64,000 nt of DNA. It comes from Cepaea nemoralis. Its lineage: Eukaryota; Mollusca; Gastropoda; Stylommatophora; Helicidae. The stretch spans positions 62,001 to 126,000 of the forward strand of contig JACEFZ010017857.1 in the NCBI GenBank assembly GCA_014155875.1. The letters are read 5' to 3'. Position 1 is the stretch's first letter; every line of letters begins with the position of its first letter. Positions 45,797-56,743 of the stretch are shown here, piece after piece. The position numbers were made by a program, and so were the translations under genes. The notes under the pieces were generated by a model that did no database searches, was not told the DNA's origin, and saw only the letters and a program-made list of their open reading frames with translations.

Positions 45797-47513
45797 TAAA
45801 AGAAGTATAAAATGTTTCTCATGTAGGGCGTACGGACACACTAGTAGGTCTTGTCCGATGAGAAATTCCTGGAAGGAAGCTAGTACAGCATACATATACT
45901 CCAGTAGTGACTCAGACGATTTAGAAGAGACACACGCAGCTATCATACAACAGTATGATGATCAGACTGACAAGTTAAATAAAGGTATAACTGACAATAT
46001 TAGTAATGAATGTATAGAAACAATTCATGAAGCTAATGCCGTTAGCATACAAAATGGCAAACTAAAAATCCATCAAGCATGGGTAAATGGTGAACCCACT
46101 ACTTGCATTCGTGACTCGGGAGCTTCGATTGTCGGAGTAGATCGAAAGCTGATAAAAGAAGAAGATTATACAGGCGAAACTGTAGAGTCCAGAACATTCG
46201 GTGGCACAATAGAAAGATATAAGATTGCCACGATTACAATTATGTCACCATATTACGAAGGCACAATAAATGCAGCCGTATTACCAAATACATGTGCCGG
46301 ATTACTGATCGGTAACATACCAGATGCGAAACAATTAATGCATGATGAAGCAAAGCAATGGGAAATTGATCATGTAAGAGCTAATGCAATTACAAGAGCT
46401 CAAGACAAAAGGGATAAAGACAGTGACAAATTAGAAAATAATATCAGACTAGTGACTGATTTACCAGAAGATCAAAAACAAGATCCAACTCTAAAATCTT
46501 GTTTTAAGAAACTGACTGAACCAATAAAACAAGGTAAAAGAGGTAATTGGAAATTTTTCCTAGACAATAATATTTTATCGAGACTATATGATAGAGGTAC
46601 ATCACGTTATTTTCAGACAGTACTTCCATCGAAATATCGTACTGAGGCATTAAAATTAGCACATGATTCTCCATTCGCTGGTCATATGGGGATTGCTAAA
46701 ACCACTAATAGATTGCTAACGCAATTATATTGGCCTGGATATAACAAAGACATTACCACACATGTACGTTCATGTACATTATGTCAGATGACCACGCAAA
46801 AAGGCACACATCCCAAAGCACAAGTTCAAAAACCTGATTTGGCATCACGACCATTTCAGAAAATAGCTATAGATATTGTGAGTCCGTTAAATACAACTAC
46901 TGATCGAGGCAATAGATTCATATTAACTATGATTGATCTTTGTACTCGTTGGCCAGAGGCTATTCCTTTAAAATGTATCACGAGTAGATCCATTCTAGAT
47001 TCATTGTTGATAATTTTTAGCAGAATAGGATACCCTAGCTGCATATTATCAGATAGAGGTAGTCAGTTTATATCAACGGCTACTCAAGAGGCAATGACGA
47101 TACTTGGGATTCCACAGGTGTTTAGTTCACCTTGGCACCCAATGACAAATGGTGTGAATGAGAACTACAACGGAGTTCTTAAACGAACTCTGGCGAAAGT
47201 TGCTGCGGAAAGGCCCAAAGATTGGGATATTTTATTACCAGCGGTACTATTTGCATACCGAGAGGTACCACAATTTAGTACAGGGTTTTCTCCATTCGAG
47301 TTGGTATATGGAGCAAATCCACGAGGTCCATTATTAATATATAATGACCTACTCACAAATAAAACATATGATCATCCGAAAAGGGATGCATATGAAATAG
47401 TAACACAGTTAAGAGATAAAATTATCACAGCTTGTTAGATTGCAAAATCTGCACTGGATAAAGCTGGAGAAAGATACAGACAGTATGGTAATAGGAACGC
47501 CAAGACAATAGTC
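45797..47513 (+). CDS. Gag end, protease and integrase of element B
   Basis: The frame resumes after the LINE with a zinc knuckle CFSCRAYGHTSRSC (C-x2-C-x4-H-x4-C), then the protease (CIRDSGASIVGVD, and LLIGNIPDA as the ILG-like loop), then integrase: zinc domain (HDSPFAGHMGIAKTTNRLL, CTLCQM), core with AIDIVSPLN, LSDRGSQF and NGVNENYNGVLKR (the DDE residues), and FAYREVPQFSTGFSPFEL. There is no stop between gag, protease and integrase, so they form one polyprotein. TAG at 47436-47438 breaks it in the same frame before the integrase C-terminal domain. Confidence 0.88.
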
Positions 47514-48180
47514 TTGAAAGAAGAAGAAGAGGTTTGGTTATTATTACCTGATCCTCGAGATTGTCTGGTTACTTCATGGCAAGGTCCATTTAAGGTAATT
47601 AAGAAAATTAGCGATGTTGATTATCGTATTGATGTGAATGGCAAACATAAGATGTTTCATATTAATATGTTGAAGCCATATATTCCACGTGAGGATAACC
47701 CAGGTCAAGTGACACAACAAATTCCTCATAGGATAGCAACAGCTTGTTTGGTAATTAAAGAGCAACAAGAAGATGCTATAGAACAACAGATTCCAACACC
47801 TATAGTTAATAGCGACAGTAATTGGCAAGCGATTCAGATAAGTAAAGATTTATTAGTACAAGATAGAGAAAAGCTTATTACTGCAATAAAGGAATATAGT
47901 TCAATTTTTTCAGATAAACCGGGGCAGACATCACTGATTAAACATAAAATAACTTTATTATCAAATGTCCTAGTTAAAGTGAAACCATATCCTATTCCAA
48001 TACATTATTTGGAAAAAGTTACTGCAGAAATTTCAGATCTAGATAAGACTGGAATTATTAAAAAAATCAATTTCAAATTACTGTTCACCAGTTGTAATTG
48101 TTAAGAAAAAAGATGGGTCATTACGTTTATGCGTTGATTATAGGAAAGTTAATGAATTAACTTTACTAGATGCAGAACCT
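47514..48180 (+). pseudogene. Integrase C-terminus and RT N-terminus of element B
   Basis: This continues the frame beyond the TAG: EEVWLLLPDPRDCLVTSWQG, then YRIDVNGKHKMFHINMLKPY (integrase C-terminal domain), then a linker and the RT start (SSIFSDKPGQTSLIKHKITL). In the run of A near 48060 the frame is lost and ends in TAA at 48102; the RT goes on in another frame (VIVKKKDGSLRLCVDYRKVN). Confidence 0.82.
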
Positions 48181-49220
48181 ATGCCAAATATTGATGAGTT
48201 AATTGAAACCATGGCAAACTCGAAAATATTTTCGAAAATTGACCTTACAAAAGGATATTGTCAAATTCCGATGGAGGAAGATTCAAAGCATATTACAGCT
48301 TTTAGCACGCCGTTAGGTTTATATGAATGGGAATATCTTCCATTTGGTTTACAAAATGCACCAAGTACATTCATGAGAATGATGAGAAGATTACTTCATG
48401 GAATTACCAACGTAGCATCGTATATGGATGATATTTGTATTCATACTTGTGATATTGACACACATGTTAAAATTCTAAAACAAGTTTTCCAGAAAATACA
48501 AGAACATGGGTTGAAAGCTAAACCAAGTAACATTGAGATAGGGTTTACTGAGATACAATTTCTGGGTCATAGAATCTCTAACGGATTTAGGAAAACAGAT
48601 CCATTAGTTGTGACAAAGATTCTTAATATCAAACCTCCAACATCCAAAAAGGAGCTTAGGAGTGTATTAGGGTTGATTAATTATTATCAAAAGTTTATCC
48701 CTAATTTTGCACATATGACAGCAACATTCTCGGAACTTTAAAAAAAAGGTCAACCAACAAAGATAGTTTGGACAGAGGATCACGAGAAGTTATTACAACA
48801 AATAAAAACTCTTTTTGGTACATATCCTATTTTGAAATTACCTGATATTTCAAAAGATTTTGTTTTACAAACGGATGCTAGTTACATGCTATTTCAGCTG
48901 TATTACTTCAATTGCATGAGGGGAAACTACATCCTATTCTTTATTTCAGTAAAAAGCTATCTGAAACTCAAAGAAATTATGCTGTTACTGAACTAGAGGC
49001 TTTAGCTTTAATTGAAAGTATTGAAAAGTTCTCTAGATACTTACAAGGTAGGAAATTTCTAGTTCTTTCGGATAACAAGCCGCTACAAATTTTCAAATCG
49101 GGTCATCAAAAGAATTCTAGAATACATAGATGGTCATTACTATTACAGGATTATGAATTTGACATTTGTCATATTCCTGGAAAAGATAATAATCTTGCTG
49201 ACATTCTGAGTCGATTATAG
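48105..49220 (+). pseudogene. Reverse transcriptase and RNase H of element B
   Basis: RT blocks are LCVDYRKVNELT, FSKIDLTKGYCQIPM, LPFGLQNAPSTF and the catalytic YMDDICIHT, then FLGHRIS and LINYYQKFIPNF. A TAA at 48739-48741 lies next to a run of eight A. RNase H begins FVLQTDASY, shifts frame near 48890, and ends with KFLVLSDNKPLQIF and HIPGKDNNLADILSRL at the stop 49218-49220. Placed after integrase, it gives the Gmr1-like order. Confidence 0.9.
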
Positions 49221-50057
49221 AATGGCAGATTTTCTTGTTGATTATTTAGAGTTGAATTAGAGTTATAGTTCTTGTTGTATTAAGTTCAAAGTTCAGATAT
49301 ATAGTGAGTTGATTACGTATTATAAGCCTTATTAGTGGGTCAAGATAACAATAACCAACATGTTAAGATAGGTTATTTGATTAAATATTATAAATAAGGT
49401 ACATTTGTATCTGATATGTGTTCAAAACAGAGCCATGGCAAGGATGAAAGTTATTAACAGACACAAGGACTTCCGAATGGAAAGAACTCAGAAACACTTG
49501 AGTATAAAGTTGTAATTGTGAATGACTATATTTGATTTATTTAGCATTTATATTAGTTCATGAGAAATGTTGGGTCCGAAGGGTATGTGTCATGTTATGC
49601 TGTATGCTTATGAATCAGTACAGGAGCTAAATATGACCAAGGGACAATCCAAATCCCAAAGGAAAATATCGGGAAAAAGTTAAGGTGGAATCACAGACAA
49701 GCACCCTACCCATTAATATTGTCATACGACACCAAGTAACGACCACGACTAACATGGTTACTGGAAAAACGTCATTATTACCCTCGTCCTAGAACTAGGA
49801 CATACTTGTCATTAGGACAAGGTAGGGACTAATATTCACTTATTAGTTGAACTGATCCCATAGGATCAGTCATACGACGTTCGACGTAGGGTTCGGACAG
49901 GTGGGCGTGCCCGTTATGTAGCATTTATGATTTTTTTTAGGGTTAATGATGGGGTAAATCCTGGAGCTATGTGGCAGTGCGTAAAAATATGGTTACAGTT
50001 GTAAGTAATTATGAGAGGAAAAATGACATAGCATTTTTTGGGGGGGAGGGGGCATTA
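49221..50057 (+). other. 3' untranslated part of element B and polypurine tract
   Basis: There is no coding sequence. The G-rich polypurine tract GGGGGGGAGGGGG (50040-50052) lies five bases before the 3' LTR and would prime plus-strand DNA. A palindromic ACTGATCC..GGATCAGT lies near 49851-49871. Confidence 0.8.
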
Positions 50058-50646
50058 TGCCACATAGTGGTCACGCCCACACGCACCACCTAATGTGAAT
50101 TAGATTCCCAGTCTAACAATAGAATGACTTGACGACTAGAAACTTAGGACGACGTAATCATCGTCAGGGACAGCAGAAGGTGACTTCGAGAAAGGACATC
50201 AAGACGGCTGTGTGTGTTTTTCCCTGAAAGCTCCGTGAGCAAAAGGTTTGATCATTTAGGGCAAGGCATTGTTACTGAGGAAGGGATATCGCCTGTTTAT
50301 ATATAGCATTCTTGTCATACTCAGGACCGGGACATATATCAAGTATAGACAACGAGTTAACGAGTTATTTTTGGACATTAGCTGCAATATGCTTTAGGAG
50401 ATTGGGTAATTATGGAATTAGATGAACGGCCAAGTTTGTATTAACATATATAACGTCCCGTCAACGTGTCAGGGGCACGTTATATTATACAGCAGGGTTG
50501 TGTTCATTTTGTCTAAAAAGAGAGCAGATCCGAAATAAAAGGATTTATCTCAAAATTATATCGTCTTCCAGGTGAGCGACTTTTGTTATATAAATTCATT
50601 CAAGTTTGAGTTTTAATGCTTCGGCGGTTGAATGCATGTTGAGACA
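50058..50646 (+). repeat. 3' LTR of element B
   Basis: It matches 38063-38654. Differences seen include loss of three bases after GAATTAG, one extra T near 50298, GTCAACG for GTCCCCG near 50461, and one deleted base near 50565. Confidence 0.95.
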
Positions 50647-51410
50647 TCTGTCTGTCTGTCTGTCTGTTGATCGGTCGATGGATCGATTGGTCGGTCGGTC
50701 GGTTGGTCGGTCTGTCCATCCGTCCGTCGGTTGGTAGGTTGGTCGGCTCGTCTGTTTATCTATTGATGGATCTATCAATCGATTAGCTGGTCGGTCGGTC
50801 GATATTTCTTTCCTTCATTCCATCCGTCGGTTTGTTGGTTGGTAGGTTGGTAGGCTGGTCATTCTGTCTGTCTATTTATCTATTGGTCAATTGGTCGGTC
50901 GGTCGGTCGGTCGGTCGATCTACCGATCGGTGGGTCCCTCCGTCGGTTGTTGGTTCGTAGGTTTGTTGGCTGGTCAGTCTGTCTGTCTGTCCGACCACCC
51001 TTCCGTCTGCTTCCATCCTATGTCCAGGATAGACTAAGCCACCTGTTTATCACATGCTGAGCCTTCAGCAATCTTTTTCAAAATTTGCAACCTGCAATGT
51101 CCACATCATGAACCGTATTCGCTTGCTCGATTTAGAGATGGACTAGGTATTACTCAGCCACTCCTCAAAGGAAACTCCCCCCCCCCCTTCCACACACACA
51201 CAAAAACACCACCACCACCACCACCACCACCAACCCATTTGTCATTTAAGAAGAAATTCGTGTTGACTTGCTGCAATACCTAAGATCTTGTTTGCCTTAG
51301 AAGATACCTGAGTCCACGCGCTTTGGTAACTGATGCCGCGATTCATGGCTGCGAAAGGCAATTGTGATTCCAAGATTTACAATCCCAGCGGTTCTGACCT
51401 TTCAATAGAG
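50647..51410. repeat. Degenerate CTGT/GGTC microsatellites
   Basis: From 50647 to about 51000 short words TCTG, GGTC and GGTT recur (GGTCGGTCGGTCGGTCGATC near 50896). Element B inserted in the CTGT part. At 51178-51233 lie a C-run, CACA and (CCA)n. Nothing coding is seen to 51410. Confidence 0.75.
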
Positions 51411-53851
51411 AACAGATGCTACAGTTCTTACCTTTAAACAGAGGACAGGTGCTCCAGTTCCTGCACCAGTTCCTGCGTTTAAACAGAGGACATATGCTTG
51501 AGTTCTTACATTTAAACGGGAGGGCAGATGCTCCAGTTCTTACCTTTAAACAGAGGACAGATGCTCCAGTTCTTGCCTTTAAACAGAGGACAGATGCTTG
51601 AGTTCTTACCTTTAAACAGAGGACAGATGCTCCAGTTCTTCCTTTAAACAGAGGACAGATGCTCCAGTTCTTACCTTGAAACAGGAGACAAATACTCCAG
51701 TTCTTACCTTTAAACAGAGAACAGATGCTCCAGTTCTTACCTTTAAACAGAGGACAGATGCTCCAGTTCTTACCTTGAAACAGGAGACAAATACTCCAGT
51801 TCTTACCTTGAAACAGGAGACAGACACTCCAGTTCTTACATTGAAACAGGAGACAAATACTCCAGTTCTTACCTTTAACAAGAAGACAAATACTCCAGTT
51901 CTTACCTTTAAAAGGCAGACAAATACTCCAGTTCTTACCTTTAAACAGAGGACAGATGCTCCAGTTCTTACCTTTAAACAGGAGACAAATACTCCAGTTC
52001 TTACCTTTATACAGAAGACAAATGCTCCAGTTCTTACCTTGAAACAGGAGACAAATACTTCAGTTCTTACCTTTAAACACAAGACAGATGCTCCAGTTCT
52101 TACCTTTAAACAGGAGACAAATACTCCAGTTCTTACCTTTAAACAGAGGACAGATACTCCAGTTCTTACCTTTAAACAGAGGACAGATGCTCCAGTTCTT
52201 ACATTGAAGTTAGTTAGTCGAGAGATCATCCTCATTGCACATCGAACCATTCAGTCCATAAGTGCTCGGATCCCCTCCTCAGCAAATCCCGCAGCGTGTA
52301 GCGGCTAACGACACCAGTTCTGTGTTGGTTTATCAATCTTCTTTGGCTTCCTGCGTAGTGCTCTTGTTTGGCCACCCCTCTTTTTATTTGCTGTTCTCGC
52401 AGTCTGGCCATGGTTGTAGATTCACAGTCATCACTTGGTTCTCGCAAAAGTCTTACTTCTCGTAGAGCATTCAGAATGTCAGCCTGGTCCATGGCGCGTC
52501 CGCACTCCCCAGTAGTCTTACCTGCGAGCTTGTCAGCCCGCTTATTCCCTTGTACTCCCTCATGCCCTGGCAAGAAGATGAAACTAATCTTTGCCAGCCG
52601 AGACCGCTCCAGAGACAGCAACCATTCTCTTCGGATCCACCCCATCTCTATCCTCTTGAGCATGCTCATTGAGTCGCTAAGGAAGCATGCCCTAGTGAAT
52701 GTAAAACTTTTGTGTGCATCTCTCTTTCTAAGTGCATGCAGGGACTAGGATGGCCAGCTCTGTTCTTCTTGGCATTTTGCCATCTCCTAACAGCACTACG
52801 CTTATCCACCCAAGCCTTCTCCACCTCAAGATTCCACCACGGTGGCTGCTCCCAGCTTTTTTTCCTGCCCTGAAGCTTTCTGTGCTTGTCACGTCTTATT
52901 TTACTCACCACATCTTGCCCTGTACTGTCATACTGGAAAGTCTTGACCGTTAACTTGTGCTGCCTGGTTCTGCCTTTCTCCACCAATATGCTGCAAGGGT
53001 GGTGGTCGCTGCCGTGGTGTCCTAGGACACCCCATCTACACACTGTAGTGAGTGAAGGAAAAACCAGCGCCAGATCAATAGCACTGTCCTCATCAGCTGG
53101 ACGGCTTGCAGTCCTGGTGGCACAGCCACTGTTGATACAAACCAGGTCAATGGTTTCAAGTGCAGTCTCGAGCTCCTCCCCCTGTTCTTACCTTGAAACA
53201 GGAGACAAATACTCCAGTTCTTACCTTTAAACAGAATACAGATGCTCCAGTTCTTACCTTTAAACAGGATACAAATACTCCAGTTCTTACCTTGAAACAG
53301 GAGACAAATACTCCAGCTCTTACCTTTAAACAGAGGACAGATGATTCAGTTCTTACCTTTAAACAGGAGAAAAATACTCCAGTTCTTACCTTTAAACAGA
53401 GGACAGATACTCCAGTTCTTACATTTAAACAGGAGAAACATACTCCTGTTCTTACCTTGAAACAGGAGACAAAAACTCCAGTTCTTACATTTAAACAGGA
53501 GACACATACTCCAGTTCTTACCTTGAAACAGGAGACAAAAACTCCAGTTCGTACCTTTAAACAGAAGACAGATGCTCCAGTTCTTACCTTGAAACAGGAG
53601 ACAATTACTCCAGTTCTTACCTTTAAACAGAGGACAGATACTCCAGGTCTTACATTTAAACAGGAGACACATACTCCAGTTCTTACCTTGAAACAAAGGA
53701 CAGATACTCCAGTTCTTACATTTAAACAGGAGACACATACTCCAGTTCTTACCTTGAAACAGGAGACAAAAACTCCAGTTCGTACCTTTAAACAGATGAC
53801 AGATGCTCCATTTCTTACCTTTAAACAGAGGACAGATACTTCAGTTCTTAC
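51411..53851 (-). repeat. 33-bp minisatellite made from an exon end plus its 5' splice site
   Basis: Tandem 33-bp units occupy 51411-52205 and 53181-53851, about 44 copies, with a LINE between them. On the gene strand a unit reads TGGAGTATCTGTCCTCTG, then TTTAAAG, then the donor-like GTAAGAAC. The outermost copy (53852-53878) is the last 27 bases of the SLC6 TM2 exon, and its donor GTAAGAAC is the true splice site. So each unit repeats exon end and splice site together. Eleven codons per unit keep frames open (CPLFKGKNWSI); the first intronic unit has TGA at 53840-53842 in the exon's frame. Variants replace TTTAAAG with TTTCAAG and C with T in the unit. Confidence 0.95.
52206..53180 (-). mobile_element. 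Nimb-like LINE copy with internal deletion, inside the 33-bp array
   Basis: The minus strand carries the endonuclease end (GHHGSDHHPCSILVEKGRTR, LEREMHTKV), then at about 52690-52704 jumps directly to the RNase H end (LGHASLATQ/SMSMLKRIEMGWIR, GNKRADKLAGKTT) and finishes with SEHLWTEWFDVQ and CTAACTAA. Compared with the copy at 42580-45785, about 2.1 kb (endonuclease linker, all RT, half of RNase H) are missing, with a few filler bases at the joint. It sits between units of the 33-bp minisatellite. Confidence 0.9.
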
Positions 53852-53983
53852 CTTTAAACAGAGGACAGATACTCCAGACGTGAAGAGCTCCTCTGGACAT
53901 GAACTGGCCTAACCCTACCTCCAGAAAGAAGAGAGGCAACCCACATAGAACGAGGCACAGGAAGTATGGCAACAGGAAAGCGC
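53852..53983 (-). CDS. SLC6-family transporter, exon encoding TM2
   Basis: Acceptor AATTTCAG precedes base 53983 and donor GTAAGAAC follows 53852. The 132-bp exon starts with GC completing a Gly codon and ends with G, completed by GT of the 28331 exon. The peptide is GAFLLPYFLCLVLCGLPLFF, then LEVGLGQFMSRGALHVW and SICPLFKG. The family pattern is GGGAFLxPYxxxLxxxGIPLFFLExxLGQxxxxGxxxxW..xxPxFKG. This covers TM2 and the cytoplasmic loop that includes the conserved GQ. The next intron is 25.5 kb. Confidence 0.95.
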
Positions 53984-54309
53984 CTGAAATTAGAAAGTCA
54001 AGACAAAAACGATGATAATTATGTTCATTAAATGATTCAGTGCCAAAGGAAAATATATCGCCGAATGTCACCTACCATTTGGACATAAGGATGATATAAC
54101 GCTATGCTAGGGTCATTTTGTTATTTGTTTCGTTTCGTGGTACCATCGACTATTTTAATACTCAATGAAAGTAAATTTACATTATAATACTTGTTCATCT
54201 GAGTGTGCACCCTGCTTGGTTGTAGCCTACTTTTAGTTTAGCACTGAATCAGTTAAATGATGTATTTAACAGAAGAAATGACATCTTTATATTCGGGAAC
54301 ATCTTTGTG
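53984..54309. other. Intronic DNA, nothing recognised
   Basis: This AT-rich sequence lies upstream of the TM2 exon in gene orientation. It contains the branch region and acceptor of that exon. No repeat or coding segment is visible. Confidence 0.4.
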
Positions 54310-54319
54310 GCGTAGGTAG

Positions 54320-54573
54320 GGGGGGGGGGGGGGGAAGTCGCTTAAAAGTCGACAGGGTCGACTTCATTGCTCCGGATTTTATCCCATATGGCTCGGTCTC
54401 TTTCCGCAGCGCGGAAAGCGTCGCACAAAGCACGAACTCCGTAGCTTTTAGCGACGACCCACAGGAGTCTCCGAAATATTTAACTCGTAAACCGAAGGGC
54501 GCGGGCCGGAATCGAACCAACAACCTTCGGAGCACGAGTCAAACGGCTTGACCACTTCGCCACAGAGACTCCC
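54320..54573 (-). mobile_element. tRNA-derived SINE
   Basis: Read on the minus strand from 54573: GGGAGTCTCTGTGGCGAAGT, with a Pol III A box TGGCGAAGTGG (54552-54562) and a B box GGTTCGATTCC (54509-54519) spaced as in a tRNA, followed by a body (TTCGGTTTACGAG ... AAGTCGACCCTGTCGAC). The head resembles a tRNA with a long variable arm, perhaps Ser. A G-run lies at 54320-54336. The body recurs at 34497-34639. Pol III would transcribe it and a LINE would mobilise it. Confidence 0.8.
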
Positions 54574-55200
54574 ATAGGTAGGAGAGAAAAGGGGAAGCGA
54601 TGGCTGCCTTTGTGCTCTATTGCTTGAAAAAGTGGCTTTAAATTGATTTGACCGACGCAAATGATCCTAGACGTCCACTAATAGTTTTGAAACCACGCGC
54701 TTAAGATCATTGCCCCTAACCTTCGAATTCGGGGAAGGTTCTGAACATACTTGTATGCAGAGATAAGAGGGCACACTAGACAAACTACAAATGGAAAACT
54801 GCAGGGTTCGAACCGAACCTGTCATTCCACATGGCGACAGTGCCTCGCTGTATGAACATGTGTGTTTCGACACATCGCCAACACCACCCCCTTTATAAAC
54901 CAGGTCCTGTCATTCACCTAAATCTACTGACACCTTGCAGTCTTGACAGACGATAGTTTGTTTCTTTGTGCTTTACAAATATAAAAAAAACCTGGACTGA
55001 ACTATAGAGACCATATGTTACCCATGCAGCAGGATTCATCTCTCGATTTGCCCAGTTTACTCCAGGGGAGAGGTAATACCAAAACGTCTAGAACAAGACA
55101 AGCTGCAGAAGCTACCGGATCAGCAAAGCAATGTTCTAACTGTCCGTCTGTCGGAGCTTTGATCCTAGACCAGTTGCCAATCAAGGCTTAGGACCTGATC
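54574..55200. repeat. Second SINE-like segments
   Basis: At 54770-54850 the minus strand has GGTTCGAACCCTGCA, a good B box, within a tRNA-like context, but the A box is unclear. At 54929-55150 lies a relative of the insertion at 3991-4434, beginning ACACCTTGCAGTCTTGACAG. No coding is seen. Confidence 0.5.
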
Positions 55201-55914
55201 TATTCTGCCATAACATTTAGTCTTCAGGTTGCATTTCCTCGCACCAGGATAAGGTTTATATCCTACCAATTGCGCCCGTCCGTGCGAAGCAGTTGGCACA
55301 ATGTTGGGTGTCGGGTTTGGTAAGCACCGCCCAACATTCGGCGCTAGCAGAAAGCAGGTACTACCGTCTACTGTTATACGATAGCTCCTTCGTATCTGAC
55401 TAAGACCCAACATTCGGCGCTAAGAGAAAGTAGGTAGTACCGTCTACTGTCACACGGTAGCTCAAACACATCTGACTAACACCTGAACTCACAGCTATGA
55501 AATATTGACAGAATTCGTATCTCAGCTTTAAATTTGTATGGTGTGTAGTGTGTCCTGTAATCTCCACTTCCGTTTTCTACTACTGCGAGCACCAATCAAT
55601 ACTTACGAATGTGTTGTCCAATCCATGGAGGTGTGCTCTTAATCTACAGTGTGCTGTTCTGATTCGAATATTCTTGACAGCGCGTTAACCATCATCATCC
55701 TGTGTCGTGTCGATAAGCGTGGGCGATTAGTGTTCGCCATCTCAAACGATCATCAGTCTCCAATCAGGCCTGTGTTATTGTTGGGATTATGTCACGTGAT
55801 CAAACCATCCATCCAGACTAATACTGAAGTATTGGAAAGATTGGGTTGTGTAACGGTTTGGTCCATGCTCAGCCTTCGTAGACTTTTCGTCTTCGTAGAC
55901 TGTTCGTAAATATT
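55201..55914. repeat. 75-bp tandem duplication and non-coding DNA
   Basis: Two copies of a 75-bp unit lie at about 55332-55406 and 55407-55482 (CCCAACATTCGGCGCTA, then GTACTACCGTCTACTGT or GTAGTACCGTCTACTGT). From 55490 to 55914 I recognise nothing. Confidence 0.6.
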
Positions 55915-56280
55915 TTGCCCTGGCCATGCGGGAGTGCTGGGGAATGAACAGGCTGGTAGGCTGGCAGAGAATGCACCTCTTGGTGGTATATTATTTATGG
56001 AAAAGAGGAGGTAGTCGTGCGCCTGTGGGACCAGGTGGAGAAGATGAGGGAACAGATTGAGAACCCGTCTGTGGAAAGAATGAGATAGCGGGGGATTGGC
56101 AGGGGTTCTGGTAGAATCTCAAAACTGAGAGGAAAGATCAGGAGAACTTTCAATCAGATAGCGGAGGGAACGATTAGTAGTGTGACTCTTCGCTGGCTGC
56201 TGAACGAGGGGGCGGGGCCCTTATAGAAATTCCTGAGTGCAGTGATGTCAGTTCTTAGCTCAACTCAACTCAGTTCTTTG
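55915..56280 (+). pseudogene. I/Nimb-like LINE RNase H end and 3' tail
   Basis: The plus strand encodes GHAGVLGNEQAGRLAENAP (RNase H end; the usual NExAD has lost its Asp to Gly), then broken frames with WDQVEKMREQIENP-like and SDSSLAAER segments, and ends CTCAACTCAACTCAG. It is the same family as 33930-34240. Confidence 0.7.
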
Positions 56281-56329
56281 TAGACTTAGATAGATAGTAC
56301 ACATTAGGAGGATGAATGACAGTAGAATA

Positions 56330-56600
56330 CCAAAGTACATCATTTTTGGTGAATTACAAATGGGTAAAACGGGACACGACTGATGCGGGCATTGATGTTG
56401 CACCTTGGGGGAAACTCGCCGCTGATAGTGTTGCATGGAGGGCAAAGATCAGAAATAGAATTAAGACAAAGGAGAAAATTACGACAGATAGGTCACACGC
56501 CGAGCGTGTGAGACGTCAGATGGTGCGTTATGGTGGAAATGACCATGTGTTCTCATGCATCCATGGTGGATGAACATACAGAGTTAATTGGTATGATCAG
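56330..56600 (+). pseudogene. RTE-like LINE C-terminus
   Basis: One open frame contains VNYKWVKRDTTDAGIDVAPW and LAADSVAWRAKIRNRI, matching the usual end of RTE-like proteins (KRDM..LGID...WE..A.DR..WR). Element C's 5' LTR begins shortly after, at 56744. Confidence 0.6.
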
Positions 56601-56743
56601 TCACATATGTCACCGCAATTATAATGCCTGTTTTGAAGCACAGTGTAACAAACTATCGTCTGTCAAGACGGCCAGGTGCCAGTCAGTCAGTCAAGCCATC
56701 CAAATACGTATTTCAGGTCAAAACAGCTTTGAAACATGTGTAC

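Larger units (their letters stand above)
38058..50651 (+). mobile_element. Ty3-type LTR retrotransposon B (Gmr1-like), complete ends
   Basis: LTRs lie at 38063-38654 and 50058-50646, with the 5-bp target duplication TCTGT at 38058-38062 and 50647-50651 inside a CTGT microsatellite. The internal part has a long leader, gag, protease, integrase, RT and RNase H in that order, and a polypurine tract at 50040-50052. Without the nested LINE (42580-45796) the element is about 9.37 kb. The LTRs differ at only about three bases and three small indels, so insertion was recent. The pol frame has two nonsense codons (47436, 48739) and two frameshifts (about 48062, 48890), several in or beside A-runs. Confidence 0.95.

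Noticed and set aside
51612..53912. Open frames of 130-250 codons in the 33-bp array on both strands
   Set aside because: The unit has a multiple of three bases, so frames stay open by construction. They are not separate genes.
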